Shown here piece by piece: positions 1 through 7,940 of a DNA stretch of 54,775 bases (positions within the stretch are counted from its first letter, which is position 1; each line of letters begins with the position of its first letter). The stretch is from an uncultured beta proteobacterium (lineage in GTDB: Bacteria > Pseudomonadota > Gammaproteobacteria > Burkholderiales > SG8-41): positions 1 through 54,775 of the forward strand of contig CAIWNB010000039.1 in assembly GCA_903913965.1 (NCBI GenBank), read 5' to 3'. The notes under the pieces are model-generated. The model was given only the letters and a program-made list of their open reading frames with translations, made no database searches and was not told the origin of the DNA. The position numbers were made by a program, and so were the translations under genes.

Positions 1-81
1 AATCCTGTCTGAAAAGCCCGGGAAAATGCTGTCCCCGGCAGGTGTAATACACTGAGTGGATAGGTTTTTCTCAAGTTTTTC

Positions 82-110
82 TTAAGTTTTGGCGCGACTT
101 TCGCTAAAAT
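82..110 (+). promoter_or_regulatory. candidate sigma70 promoter of petABC
   Basis: A -35-like TTAAGT (82-87) and a -10-like TAAAAT (105-110) are separated by 17 bp, ending 35 bp before the petA start. The -10 is good and the -35 weak. No other promoter-like pair is obvious in the first 145 bp, which otherwise hold the end of an unseen upstream region. Confidence 0.4.
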
Positions 111-145
111 GGCGGTTTTCTTCCAAATCGTCAACGGGGATTTCC

Positions 146-739
146 ATGTCGGACCAGGAAGTGGATAAGGGCAAGCGCGGGTTTTTAATCGGCGCTACGG
201 GGGTTGTCGGCGGCATAGCGGCGGCGGCTACGGCCGTGCCGTTTGCGGGCAGCATGTTGCCATCAGAGCGGGCGAAAGCGGCTGGCGCGCCGGTTGAAGC
301 GGATATTTCCCAACTTGCGCCGGGCGAGATGCAAATCGTCGAATGGCGTGGCAAGCCGGTGTGGATCGTCAACCGCACCAAGGAAATGCTTGAGGGCATC
401 AAGAAAAGCGATGGTCAGGTGTCCGATCCGAAATCGGAAGTGCCGCTGCAGCCGGAATACGCCAAGAACGAATACCGTTCGATCAGGCCTGAAATTGCGG
501 TTATTGAGGGCGTTTGCTCGCATCTTGGCTGTTCGCCGCAATTCAAGTCGGTGGAGGCCAAGGGTGAGATGGGCGCGGAGTGGAATGGCGGATTCTTCTG
601 TCCCTGCCACGGTTCCAAGTTTGATTTCGCGGGGCGTGTTTTCTCGGGTTCGCCGGCACCGGTGAACCTGAAGGTGCCGCCGTATAAATTCGTTGGTGAC
701 AACAAGGTCATCATCGGCGACGACAGCAAGGGGGCGTAA
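146..739 (+). CDS. petA: Ubiquinol-cytochrome c reductase, Rieske iron-sulfur subunit
   Basis: This is the [2Fe-2S] subunit of the cytochrome bc1 complex, which takes the first electron from ubiquinol at the Qo site and passes it to cytochrome c1. The 197-aa protein has an N-terminal transmembrane anchor (about 11-36) and both cluster boxes: CSHLGC (Cys124, His126, Cys129) and CPCHGS (Cys152, Cys154, His155). Cys129 and Cys154 are the expected disulfide pair. The ATG at 146 is chosen because GGGGA lies just upstream and the protein then starts at the usual Rieske N-terminus; an in-frame start at 89 would add 19 unlikely residues. The Tat-type signal reads KGKRGFL, so the first arginine of the pair is lysine. 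It is the first gene of petABC, 2 bp before petB. Confidence 0.97.
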   Translation: MSDQEVDKGKRGFLIGATGVVGGIAAAATAVPFAGSMLPSERAKAAGAPVEADISQLAPGEMQIVEWRGKPVWIVNRTKEMLEGIKKSDGQVSDPKSEVPLQPEYAKNEYRSIRPEIAVIEGVCSHLGCSPQFKSVEAKGEMGAEWNGGFFCPCHGSKFDFAGRVFSGSPAPVNLKVPPYKFVGDNKVIIGDDSKGA

Positions 740-741
740 AC

Positions 742-2061
742 ATGGCTGCGGCAGACAAACAACCCGTCACCATCACCTCCGCTGGCCCGCTGAACGGCGT
801 AGCCAGTGGTTTGCTGACTTGGGTCGACCAGCGTTTCCCGCTGATGTCGATGTGGCGTGACCACCTCTCCGAATACTACGCTCCCAAGAATTTCAATTTC
901 TGGTATTTCTTCGGTGCGCTTTCGTTGTTCGTGTTGGTGCTGCAAATCACCACCGGCATCTTCCTGACCATGAACTATAAACCCGACGCGACCCAAGCTT
1001 TTGCGTCGGTTGAATACATCATGCGAGACGTCTGGGGCGGCTGGTTTATCCGCTACATGCACTCGACCGGTGCGTCGGCGTTTTTCATCTGTGTCTATCT
1101 GCACATGTTCCGTGGCCTGATGTACGGTTCGTATCGGAAACCGCGCGAATTGATCTGGATCTTCGGCATGCTGATCTACCTCTGCCTGATGGCGGAGGCG
1201 TTCTTTGGCTACCTTCTGCCGTGGGGACAGATGTCGTACTGGGGCGCGCAGGTGATTGTTAATCTGTTCGGTTCGGTACCTTTCATTGGTGAGGACCTGT
1301 CGGTATGGATACGCGGCGACTACGTGGTATCGGACGCGACCCTGAATCGCTTCTTCGCCTTCCATGTGATTGCGGTTCCGCTGGTTCTGCTTGGGCTGGT
1401 GGCAGCGCATATTCTGGCGCTGCATGAGGTCGGTTCGAACAATCCGGACGGCGTCGAGATCAAGGCGCACAAGGACGCGGCAGGCCATCCGCTCGACGGT
1501 ATCCCCTTTCATCCGTATTACACGGTGAAGGACCTGATGGGCGTGTCGGTCTTCCTGATCGTCTTCAGCATCATCATGTTTTTCATGCCTGAGGGCGGCG
1601 GTTATTTTCTCGAATACAACAACTTTATTCCCGCCGATCCGTTGAAGACGCCGCCGCACATCGCGCCGGTCTGGTATTTCACGCCGTTTTATTCGATTCT
1701 GCGTGCGGTGCCGCCGATGTTCAATTCGCAGTTTCCCGGCGTGATTGCCATGGGCGTGTCGACCTTGATTTTCTTTCTGCTGCCGTGGCTGGACCGTAGC
1801 CCGGTGAAGTCGATCCGTTACAAAGGGCCTTTGTTCCGCGCTGCGCTGACGACTTTCGTCATTGTCTTCCTGATCCTTGGTTATCTTGGCACTGAGCCGA
1901 CCAATGTTTGGGGGCAGTTTGGTGCTTGGCTGGGCAACGCCGACCGCGCCACCGTAGTGGCGCGCATTGGCACGGCGATTTATTTCCTGTTCTTTCTGCT
2001 GATGCCTTGGTACTCGAAGATCGATAAATGCAAACCCGAGCCGGGGAGGGTCACATGGTAA
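742..2061 (+). CDS. petB: Cytochrome b subunit of the bc1 complex
   Basis: The 439-aa integral membrane subunit carries both b hemes and the two quinone sites. Heme-ligating histidines are visible as pairs His107/His121 and His208/His223. The second pair is 15 residues apart, one more than in mitochondrial-type cytochrome b. The Qo-site tetrapeptide is PVWY (309-312) rather than PEWY, a variant I associate with beta- and gammaproteobacteria. PWGQMSYWGAQ (160-170) is the conserved Qo segment. The length is usual for a full-size cytochrome b with eight helices. Its TAA stop overlaps the petC start by 7 bp, indicating translational coupling. Confidence 0.97.
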   Translation: MAAADKQPVTITSAGPLNGVASGLLTWVDQRFPLMSMWRDHLSEYYAPKNFNFWYFFGALSLFVLVLQITTGIFLTMNYKPDATQAFASVEYIMRDVWGGWFIRYMHSTGASAFFICVYLHMFRGLMYGSYRKPRELIWIFGMLIYLCLMAEAFFGYLLPWGQMSYWGAQVIVNLFGSVPFIGEDLSVWIRGDYVVSDATLNRFFAFHVIAVPLVLLGLVAAHILALHEVGSNNPDGVEIKAHKDAAGHPLDGIPFHPYYTVKDLMGVSVFLIVFSIIMFFMPEGGGYFLEYNNFIPADPLKTPPHIAPVWYFTPFYSILRAVPPMFNSQFPGVIAMGVSTLIFFLLPWLDRSPVKSIRYKGPLFRAALTTFVIVFLILGYLGTEPTNVWGQFGAWLGNADRATVVARIGTAIYFLFFLLMPWYSKIDKCKPEPGRVTW

Positions 2062-2903
2062 GTCCATCGGTTAAACGTTTTATGCGCGGCCTAGCGCTGG
2101 CCGCCTTGTTGATACCGGCGGCGGTGCAGGCCAATGAAGGCATGCGTCTGCAAAGTGCGCCGATTAATTCGCACGACGTCGCCTCTTTGCAGAATGGCGC
2201 CAAGCTGTTCGTCAATTATTGTCTGAATTGCCATAGTGCCGGCTACATGCGCTACAACCGGCTGCAGGATCTCGGGCTGACCGAGCAGCAGATCCGCGAT
2301 AACCTGATCTTCACCGGCGTCAAGGTCGGCGAGTTGATGAAGGTGGCAATGGACAAAAAAGATGCCAAGGACTGGTTCGGTGCGCCGCCGCCTGATTTGA
2401 CGGTGATTACGCGTTCGCGCAGCTCTGGGGCCGGTAGCGGGGCCGACTGGGTCTATAACTATCTGCGCGGGTTTTATCGTGATAGCAGTCGTCCGACGGG
2501 CTGGAATAACCTGGTGTTTGAAAACGTCGGTATGCCGCACGTCTTATGGCAGCTGTCTGGCCAGAATACGCTTGAGAAGAAAGAGTTCGGGCGCCATGAA
2601 GAGGCAGAGGCCGCGTTTATTGCGTCGAAAACGCTGTCGCGCCTGGAAAAAGTGAATGCCGACGGTGGCGAGGGCAAAACGTCAACTCGTTACGTGTTGA
2701 GTAGCATAGTCCCGGGTAAGGGCACTCTGTCGTCGGTTGAATACGACAAGGCGGTGGTCGATCTGGTGAACTATCTCGACTATATGGGCGAGCCGGCCCG
2801 TTTGCAGCGCCGTCAGATCGGTATTTATGCGCTTCTCGCGCTTGGACTGTTGTTCATTTTTGCGTTTGCGCTGAAAAAAGCTTATTGGAAAGACGTGCAC
2901 TAA
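2055..2903 (+). CDS. petC: Cytochrome c1 subunit of the bc1 complex
   Basis: This 282-aa periplasmic c-type cytochrome accepts electrons from the Rieske protein and passes them to a soluble or membrane cytochrome c. It shows a signal peptide ending near AVQA, one heme-binding CLNCH motif, a candidate methionine ligand region around GMPHVLWQ, and a single C-terminal membrane anchor followed by a basic tail (KKAYWKDVH). The start at 2055 (MVSPSVKRF) is chosen because GGGGAGG lies just upstream; it overlaps the end of petB by 7 bp. An in-frame start at 2028 lies inside petB and would add nine residues. Confidence 0.96.
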   Translation: MVSPSVKRFMRGLALAALLIPAAVQANEGMRLQSAPINSHDVASLQNGAKLFVNYCLNCHSAGYMRYNRLQDLGLTEQQIRDNLIFTGVKVGELMKVAMDKKDAKDWFGAPPPDLTVITRSRSSGAGSGADWVYNYLRGFYRDSSRPTGWNNLVFENVGMPHVLWQLSGQNTLEKKEFGRHEEAEAAFIASKTLSRLEKVNADGGEGKTSTRYVLSSIVPGKGTLSSVEYDKAVVDLVNYLDYMGEPARLQRRQIGIYALLALGLLFIFAFALKKAYWKDVH

Positions 2904-2912
2904 TCTGCGTAG

Positions 2913-2947
2913 CGGCGTCAGGGTGTGCGTTGCGCGCCCTGACGCCG
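2913..2947 (+). terminator. strong hairpin between petC and sspA
   Basis: A perfect 11-bp stem, CGGCGTCAGGG (2913-2923) with CCCTGACGCCG (2937-2947), encloses a 13-nt loop and begins 10 bp after the petC stop. Only a short T run (GTTTCC) follows. It may be an intrinsic terminator, or an RNA-processing or stability element separating petABC from sspAB. Confidence 0.55.
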
Positions 2948-2994
2948 GCGTTTCCGACCAACAATCACTACGCGATCTATCAAGGCGCCCCATT

Positions 2995-3594
2995 ATGATG
3001 ACTTTGTATTCAGGCACCACCTGCCCCTTCAGCCAGCGCTGCCGCAATGTGCTCTATGAAAAAGGTATGGACTTCCAGATTGTTGACGTGGATCTGCACA
3101 ACAAGCCGGAAGACCTTGCGGTGATGAACCCCTACAACCAGGTCCCGGTGCTGGTCGAGCGTGACTTGATCCTGTATGAATCGAACATCATCAATGAATA
3201 CATCGATGATCGCTTTCCGCACCCGCAGTTGATGCCCGCTGATCCCGTGATGCGTGCCCGCGCGCGGCTTTTTTTGTTTCGTTTTGAGCGTGAACTGTTC
3301 TCGCATGTCGAGACGCTGGAGAAGGGCAACCAGCGTAATGCCGACAAGGCGCGCGCGGCGATTCGTGACGGTCTGACGCAGATTGCCCCGGTTTTTGCCA
3401 AGCAGAAACACATGCTGGGCGAGGACTTCTCGATGCTCGACGTGGCGATCGTGCCACTGTTGTGGCGCCTTGATTACTACGATATTCAGTTGCCAAAAGT
3501 AGCCGCGCCGTTGATGAAATACGCAGAGCGGTTGTTTAGCCGTCCGGCGTATATCGACTCGCTGACCGCCTCAGAAAAGGTCATGCGGAAGTAG
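2995..3594 (+). CDS. sspA: Stringent starvation protein A
   Basis: SspA is an RNA polymerase-associated protein of the glutathione S-transferase fold that acts in starvation and stress regulation. The 199-aa protein opens with a thioredoxin-like half (TLYSGTTCPFSQRCR, then NPYNQVPVLVERD and YESNIINEYIDD) and continues with the alpha-helical GST C-terminal half. The ATG at 2995 (a second ATG follows at 2998) is chosen over the longer frame from 2923, whose first 24 codons run through the intergenic hairpin. It sits 10 bp upstream of sspB, the usual pairing downstream of petABC in betaproteobacteria. Confidence 0.95.
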   Translation: MMTLYSGTTCPFSQRCRNVLYEKGMDFQIVDVDLHNKPEDLAVMNPYNQVPVLVERDLILYESNIINEYIDDRFPHPQLMPADPVMRARARLFLFRFERELFSHVETLEKGNQRNADKARAAIRDGLTQIAPVFAKQKHMLGEDFSMLDVAIVPLLWRLDYYDIQLPKVAAPLMKYAERLFSRPAYIDSLTASEKVMRK

Positions 3595-3604
3595 GCGAAC
3601 GGTC

Positions 3605-4015
3605 ATGATGAAGGAACGATCGACCAAGCCGTATTTGATCCGCGCAATATTCGAGTGGTGCACGGATAGCGGCTACACGCCCTATCTGTCGGTCAAGGTG
3701 GACGCCAATACGCGCGTGCCGCTTGAATACGTCAAGAATGGCGAAATTGTGCTGAACATCAGTCCGGATGCCACACAGCACCTGGCCATCGGTGATGATC
3801 TGGTGGCCTTTTCCGCGCGTTTTAACGGGGTTGCACGGGAGTGCTCCGTGCCTATGACAGCGGTGATTGGCATCTCCGCACGCGAAAACAACCAGGGTTT
3901 GTTTTTTCCGCCGGAACCATCGGTCTCCACCGACGATACGATGACACCGGATGCCGAGCCAACCCCACCGGCCCCTGCGCCCTCGGGCAAACGCCGCCTG
4001 CAAATCGTCAAATAG
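3605..4015 (+). CDS. sspB: ClpXP adaptor protein SspB
   Basis: SspB delivers ssrA-tagged and other substrates to the ClpXP protease. The 136-aa protein begins with the typical KPYLIRAIFEWCTDSGYTPY segment and has the beta-rich substrate-binding core up to about residue 100. An acidic, proline-rich linker follows, and the protein ends in a basic tail (GKRRLQIVK) that corresponds to the ClpX-binding peptide. It lies 10 bp after sspA. The start is one of two adjacent ATGs (3605 or 3608). Confidence 0.95.
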   Translation: MMKERSTKPYLIRAIFEWCTDSGYTPYLSVKVDANTRVPLEYVKNGEIVLNISPDATQHLAIGDDLVAFSARFNGVARECSVPMTAVIGISARENNQGLFFPPEPSVSTDDTMTPDAEPTPPAPAPSGKRRLQIVK

Positions 4016-4199
4016 TCCGTCATCCGGTTTGGTGTGGCCTTCGTCGACCGTTCTTTTTGCGACGTGTTGCTGCGGTATTCTCAGATACCGACATGTGTAT
4101 GCCGGGCCATCGCGATTACAGGCGATGCACCGCGCCCGCAGCATTTAATAACCCAATTGTCTTGTATCCGGGCTTCACACCAATAAAAGGGATCGCACG

Positions 4200-4832
4200 A
4201 TGAGTGCTCAAGGGAAAAACGCAGGGCAATCCGCAACGATTACTTATACCGTCTTGCCCGAGCGCATGCGGCCGATACCGCCAGAGCAGTTCAACGTGGC
4301 GCAACAGAAGGTCGCAGCTGAACTTTCAAGTTCGCGCGGTTCGGTGCGCGGCCCCTTTGGTGCAATGTTGAGAAGCCCCGAGCTGGCCGATTGTATGCAA
4401 AGAGTCGGCCAGTATGTTCGCTTCAAATGCGGTCTCGACAAGCGTATCAACCGGCTCGCCGGCATGCTGGCGACACGTCATTGGAGCAACCAGTACGAAT
4501 GGAATGGCCACGTGCCCTATGCCCTGCAGGCGGGTATGGAGCAGGCGCTGATTGATGCGCTCGCTGAGGGGCGGCGTCCATCAGCCATGCGTGCCGACGA
4601 GGCCGCGGTCTACGATTTCATTACCGAGCTATATGCCAACAAAGGGGTGAGTGACCCCACCTACGCACGCGCCGTCGCCGAGTTCGGCGAGGCGGGCGTG
4701 ATCGATTTGCTGGGTGTGGTCGGCTATTACGCCACCAATGCGATGATCATGAATGTGGCGCTCACCGCGGTGCCCAATGACAACCCGATGCCGCTGATTC
4801 CGTTGCCGCTGCAACTCGCCCCGCAGGACTGA
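4200..4832 (+). CDS. Carboxymuconolactone decarboxylase / AhpD-like protein
   Basis: The 210-aa protein resembles the carboxymuconolactone decarboxylase family of all-helical enzymes. Visible features are the central helix with a WSNQYEWNGHVPYA stretch, where Glu and His of the ExxxH-type motif sit, and the following amphipathic helices. No CxxC pair is present, so peroxidase-type (AhpD) chemistry is not supported. The start at 4200 is an ATG after a 184-bp upstream spacer in which I see no gene and no convincing promoter. It converges on the amidohydrolase at 4857, 24 bp away, and may belong with it in aromatic-acid or lactone catabolism; that link is inference. Confidence 0.75.
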   Translation: MSAQGKNAGQSATITYTVLPERMRPIPPEQFNVAQQKVAAELSSSRGSVRGPFGAMLRSPELADCMQRVGQYVRFKCGLDKRINRLAGMLATRHWSNQYEWNGHVPYALQAGMEQALIDALAEGRRPSAMRADEAAVYDFITELYANKGVSDPTYARAVAEFGEAGVIDLLGVVGYYATNAMIMNVALTAVPNDNPMPLIPLPLQLAPQD

Positions 4833-4856
4833 TAGACGGGCGGCGACTGATAACGC

Positions 4857-5696
4857 TTACGCCGCCGGCAGTGGCCAGCCCAGCCACTCGCATAATCCCC
4901 GCCCCATGATCCATTCCTTGTCGTTTTCATTCAGCCAGGGTTGTTCCTCGGTGAACAGTGTGATCGCCTGACGATAGCTGCACGGCAGACGCGAGTAGTC
5001 CGTGCCCCAGAAGATACGTTGCGGGCCGAACGCGTCGTAAACACGGCGCAGATGCGGTTGCAGGTCGCGATACGGATACGCTTCGACAGAGTAACTGGGC
5101 AGGCCGGAGGCTTTCACTGCCAGATTCGGATAACGCGCCAGTGCCAGGAGGTGGTCGAGCCCGGCAAACGCTTCGTGGCCGCGCGTCTTCGATGGCACCG
5201 ACAGGTGATCCATCGTAAACCGCAGCCCGGGATGGCGCGCCACAATCGGTTCGAGCAGGTGCAGCATCTGATGTGGCACCAATACCATCACCGGCACACC
5301 GGCCCGCTCTGCCGCCGGCCAGAACAGATCGAGCTTGCCATTGGTTAAGAGCGGACGTTGCCACTCGGTATGAAAGGTCAGGCGTATCCCCAGCATGCCC
5401 TGGCTTTTGCGCCAATCGGCGAGCTCTTCCATTGCGCCGGGTCTTTCTGGATCAAGTCTGCCCATGACGGCAAAGCGGTCGGGATGAAGTTGCGCTGCTT
5501 CCAGGGCCAGATCATTGCGTTCACCCTCCCAGCCTGGTGGCACGATGATCACGCGATTAACGCCGGCGTCGTCCATCGCGCGCAGCAGTTCGTCCTTACC
5601 CAGCGCTACCGGGCGGTGCGGGGAGTGGCGTTTGGGCCAAGGGCGTTCCGGTGTGTCAGCGCCCCAGATATGTACCTGCGCATCAGCAATCATCAT
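4857..5696 (-). CDS. Amidohydrolase (PF04909-type, TIM-barrel metal hydrolase)
   Basis: The 279-aa protein looks like a metal-dependent hydrolase of the amidohydrolase-2 group, whose members hydrolyse lactones, decarboxylate aromatic acids or open rings. It starts with DAQVHIW, where many relatives have DxHxH, and keeps a mid-protein MDHL and a C-terminal FWGTDYSR, whose Asp is the expected catalytic or metal-binding residue. The start is one of two adjacent ATGs at 5696/5693. It lies 26 bp downstream of a Bug receptor on the same strand, so the two probably form a small substrate-binding plus hydrolase unit. Substrate unknown. Confidence 0.8.
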   Translation of the reverse strand: MMIADAQVHIWGADTPERPWPKRHSPHRPVALGKDELLRAMDDAGVNRVIIVPPGWEGERNDLALEAAQLHPDRFAVMGRLDPERPGAMEELADWRKSQGMLGIRLTFHTEWQRPLLTNGKLDLFWPAAERAGVPVMVLVPHQMLHLLEPIVARHPGLRFTMDHLSVPSKTRGHEAFAGLDHLLALARYPNLAVKASGLPSYSVEAYPYRDLQPHLRRVYDAFGPQRIFWGTDYSRLPCSYRQAITLFTEEQPWLNENDKEWIMGRGLCEWLGWPLPAA

Positions 5697-5722
5697 GATT
5701 TGATCATTCCAAGTTTGGTTAG

Positions 5723-6694
5723 CTAATCGACCCGCATGCCAGTGGCCTTGACCATTTTGCCGAACTTGACGATCTGGCCACGGATATAAACATCGAGTTC
5801 CTGCGGTGTGCTGCCGACCAGTTCGAGACCCTGGGCGGCGGCCTGTTCGCGAAGTTCATGGGTTTTTGCCATTTTCGCGAGCTCGCTACTCATGCGCGCG
5901 ATGATCGCTGCCGGAGTGCCGGCCGGTGCAAGAACACCATGCCAGGTCCCGATGTCATAGCCGGGAAGGGTTTCCGCCAGCGTTGGCACATCGGGCAGGC
6001 GTGCGACGCGACGCGGGCCACCAAGCGCCAGCACGCGCAGGCGGCCGGAGCTGATCAGCGGCAGCGCCGCGGGAAGCGTGACGAAGCTGACTTGCACTTC
6101 ATTGGCGAGCAGTGCGTTGAGATTTTCCGCGGTGCCCTTGTAAGGCACGCGCACGATGTCGATGCCCGCCATCAGCTTGAGCAGCTCGCTCCCAATATGC
6201 GCTGACGATCCATTCGTGCCCGACGCGTAATTCAGTTTGCCAGGGTTTGTTTTTGCGTAGTCAATCAGCTCACGAACAGTTTTTACCGGTAGTGATGGAT
6301 GTGTCAGCAGCAGACTGTGAGTTAATGCGACCAGACTGACCGGCGCAAAATCTTTCAGCGGGTCATAGGGGAGTTTCGCGTGCAGGCTGGGTTGCACGGC
6401 ATGACTCGTATTCGACATCAGGATGGTATAGCCATCGGGGCGCGCCTTGGCCGTGAGGTCGGATGCAATGACGCCACCGCCGCCGGGTCGGTTGTCGAGT
6501 ACCACTGTCTGCCCCAGCCCTTCGCCGAGAGCGCGACCGGTAGCGCGTGCCACCATGTCGGTGCTGCCGCCCGCCGAGGAAATAACAATCATGCGTATGG
6601 GCTTATCTGGAAATGCCGCCATCGCTGCGCCGGTGCAAAAAAGCACGCCTGTCGCGCCCAGAAAGACCCGGCGCAGCAGAAAAAATGAATTCAT
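5723..6694 (-). CDS. Bug family (TctC-like) periplasmic solute receptor 1
   Basis: The 323-aa protein has a signal peptide (MNSFFLLRRVFLGATG... ending at AMA) and then the Bug start FPDKPIRMIV. Other family marks are the ligand-loop segment GGSTDMVAR, NRPGGGGVI, VPYKGT in the middle and a C-terminal helix ending MVKATGMRVD. Bug proteins bind carboxylated solutes such as organic or aromatic acids in the periplasm. The ATG at 6694 is chosen because it places the signal peptide at the N-terminus; a GTG at 6778 would add 28 residues. No clear Shine-Dalgarno is seen. Neither TctA nor TctB membrane subunits are encoded nearby. Confidence 0.92.
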   Translation of the reverse strand: MNSFFLLRRVFLGATGVLFCTGAAMAAFPDKPIRMIVISSAGGSTDMVARATGRALGEGLGQTVVLDNRPGGGGVIASDLTAKARPDGYTILMSNTSHAVQPSLHAKLPYDPLKDFAPVSLVALTHSLLLTHPSLPVKTVRELIDYAKTNPGKLNYASGTNGSSAHIGSELLKLMAGIDIVRVPYKGTAENLNALLANEVQVSFVTLPAALPLISSGRLRVLALGGPRRVARLPDVPTLAETLPGYDIGTWHGVLAPAGTPAAIIARMSSELAKMAKTHELREQAAAQGLELVGSTPQELDVYIRGQIVKFGKMVKATGMRVD

Positions 6695-6889
6695 GGGGAG
6701 TTGTGGCCTGCGGTCGATTACGAAAACGAGGCGCAACGATACGGGGCGGATGCCGCAATGTAAAGTGCTGCGGGCCACGCATCTATTGGTGGCGTTTCGG
6801 TGTGTGGGTGCGGTGTTAAACTCATCGCGCGGTGCGTGTAACTATTGCACGACTCTCGCCCCCCCATTTTTACCGCTGGCACACCGATT

Positions 6890-7933
6890 ATGTTGATATT
6901 GTCGAATGACGATGCAGAAAAGCTCCTGACGATGGGCGATTGCATCGCCGCCCTTGAGCTGGTTTATCGCGAAATGGCCGAGGGCCGCGCCGCCAATGCC
7001 ACGCGCTCGGATGCGGTGACGTTGACGTCGCGCGCCGACACGGTGTATTCGCTGAAAATGATGGGCGGTGTGGTGCAGCACAGTGGTATCGGCGTCGTGC
7101 GCATCAACTCCGATATTCTTTCGTTTACCAACAAGCGGCAGGTCAAATTGCCGCTTGCTCCAGGCAATCGTTACACCGGACTCGTTTTGTTGTTCAGCGT
7201 TGAAACCGGCGAGCCGCTGGCGATTTTCCCCGACGGCATTTTGCAGCGCATGCGTGTTGGTGCGACCTCGGCGCTGGCCGCGCGTTATCTGGCACGCAGC
7301 GATGCGACAACCGTGGCGGTGATCGGTGCCGGTTGGCAGGCTGGCGGTCATGTGATGGCGATTGCCGCCCTGCGCAAACTCGACGAGATCCGCTGCTACA
7401 GCCCGACACCTGAAAAACGCGAGGCGTTTTGTCGCGAGATGGGCGAGTCGGTTGGCGTCAGGGTTACTGCTATGGCAAGCGCCGAAGAGGCCGTGCGGGG
7501 CGCCGGTATCGTGTTGTGCGCGACCAACGCCTCGCAGCATGTGTTCAGACGTGACTGGGTTGAGCCGGGCATGCATGTCGGCACCATACGCGGACCGGAG
7601 CTCGAGCCTGCGGTGGTGCTGGACGCCGATGTGGCGGCGGTGAATGATCGTGTGGTGCACGAAAACGTCAGCACAACCCGCGGCGTGGTGTTGCCGAAGA
7701 ACCGGCATACGATCGAAGGCTTTGACGTCGCTGCCGCCCCTACCCTGGCCGAGCTGGTGGCTGGGATGGCCGGCGGGCGTGTATCACCGGAACAGAAAAC
7801 CGTGTTCGTCAATTTGCCCGGCCTTGGTCTGCAATTTGCGGCGGTCGGTGCTGCGCTTTATCAGAAGGCGCGTGCTGCGGGTCATGGGCATGAATTGCCG
7901 ACGGAATGGTTTACTGAGGATGTTGTACCTTGA
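6890..7933 (+). CDS. Ornithine cyclodeaminase / mu-crystallin family protein
   Basis: The 347-aa protein is an NAD(P)-binding member of the ornithine cyclodeaminase / mu-crystallin / alanine dehydrogenase family. It shows the N-terminal substrate half with MMGG, a Rossmann motif VIGAGWQAGGH in the centre, and CATNAS in the cofactor half. Relatives include cyclodeaminases, ketimine reductases and amino acid dehydrogenases, so the reaction cannot be named. The ATG at 6890 is used; an upstream TTG at 6845 would add an odd 15-residue tail. It lies 7 bp upstream of an alpha/beta hydrolase, with which it is probably cotranscribed, and is divergent from the Bug / amidohydrolase pair. Confidence 0.85.
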   Translation: MLILSNDDAEKLLTMGDCIAALELVYREMAEGRAANATRSDAVTLTSRADTVYSLKMMGGVVQHSGIGVVRINSDILSFTNKRQVKLPLAPGNRYTGLVLLFSVETGEPLAIFPDGILQRMRVGATSALAARYLARSDATTVAVIGAGWQAGGHVMAIAALRKLDEIRCYSPTPEKREAFCREMGESVGVRVTAMASAEEAVRGAGIVLCATNASQHVFRRDWVEPGMHVGTIRGPELEPAVVLDADVAAVNDRVVHENVSTTRGVVLPKNRHTIEGFDVAAAPTLAELVAGMAGGRVSPEQKTVFVNLPGLGLQFAAVGAALYQKARAAGHGHELPTEWFTEDVVP

Positions 7934-7940
7934 GAGGAGC

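Noticed and set aside
415-2067. 550-aa open frame antisense to petA-petB
   Set aside because: It lies opposite two certain genes, is rich in Arg, Gln and His and has no recognisable domain. This is the usual shadow frame of high-GC coding DNA.
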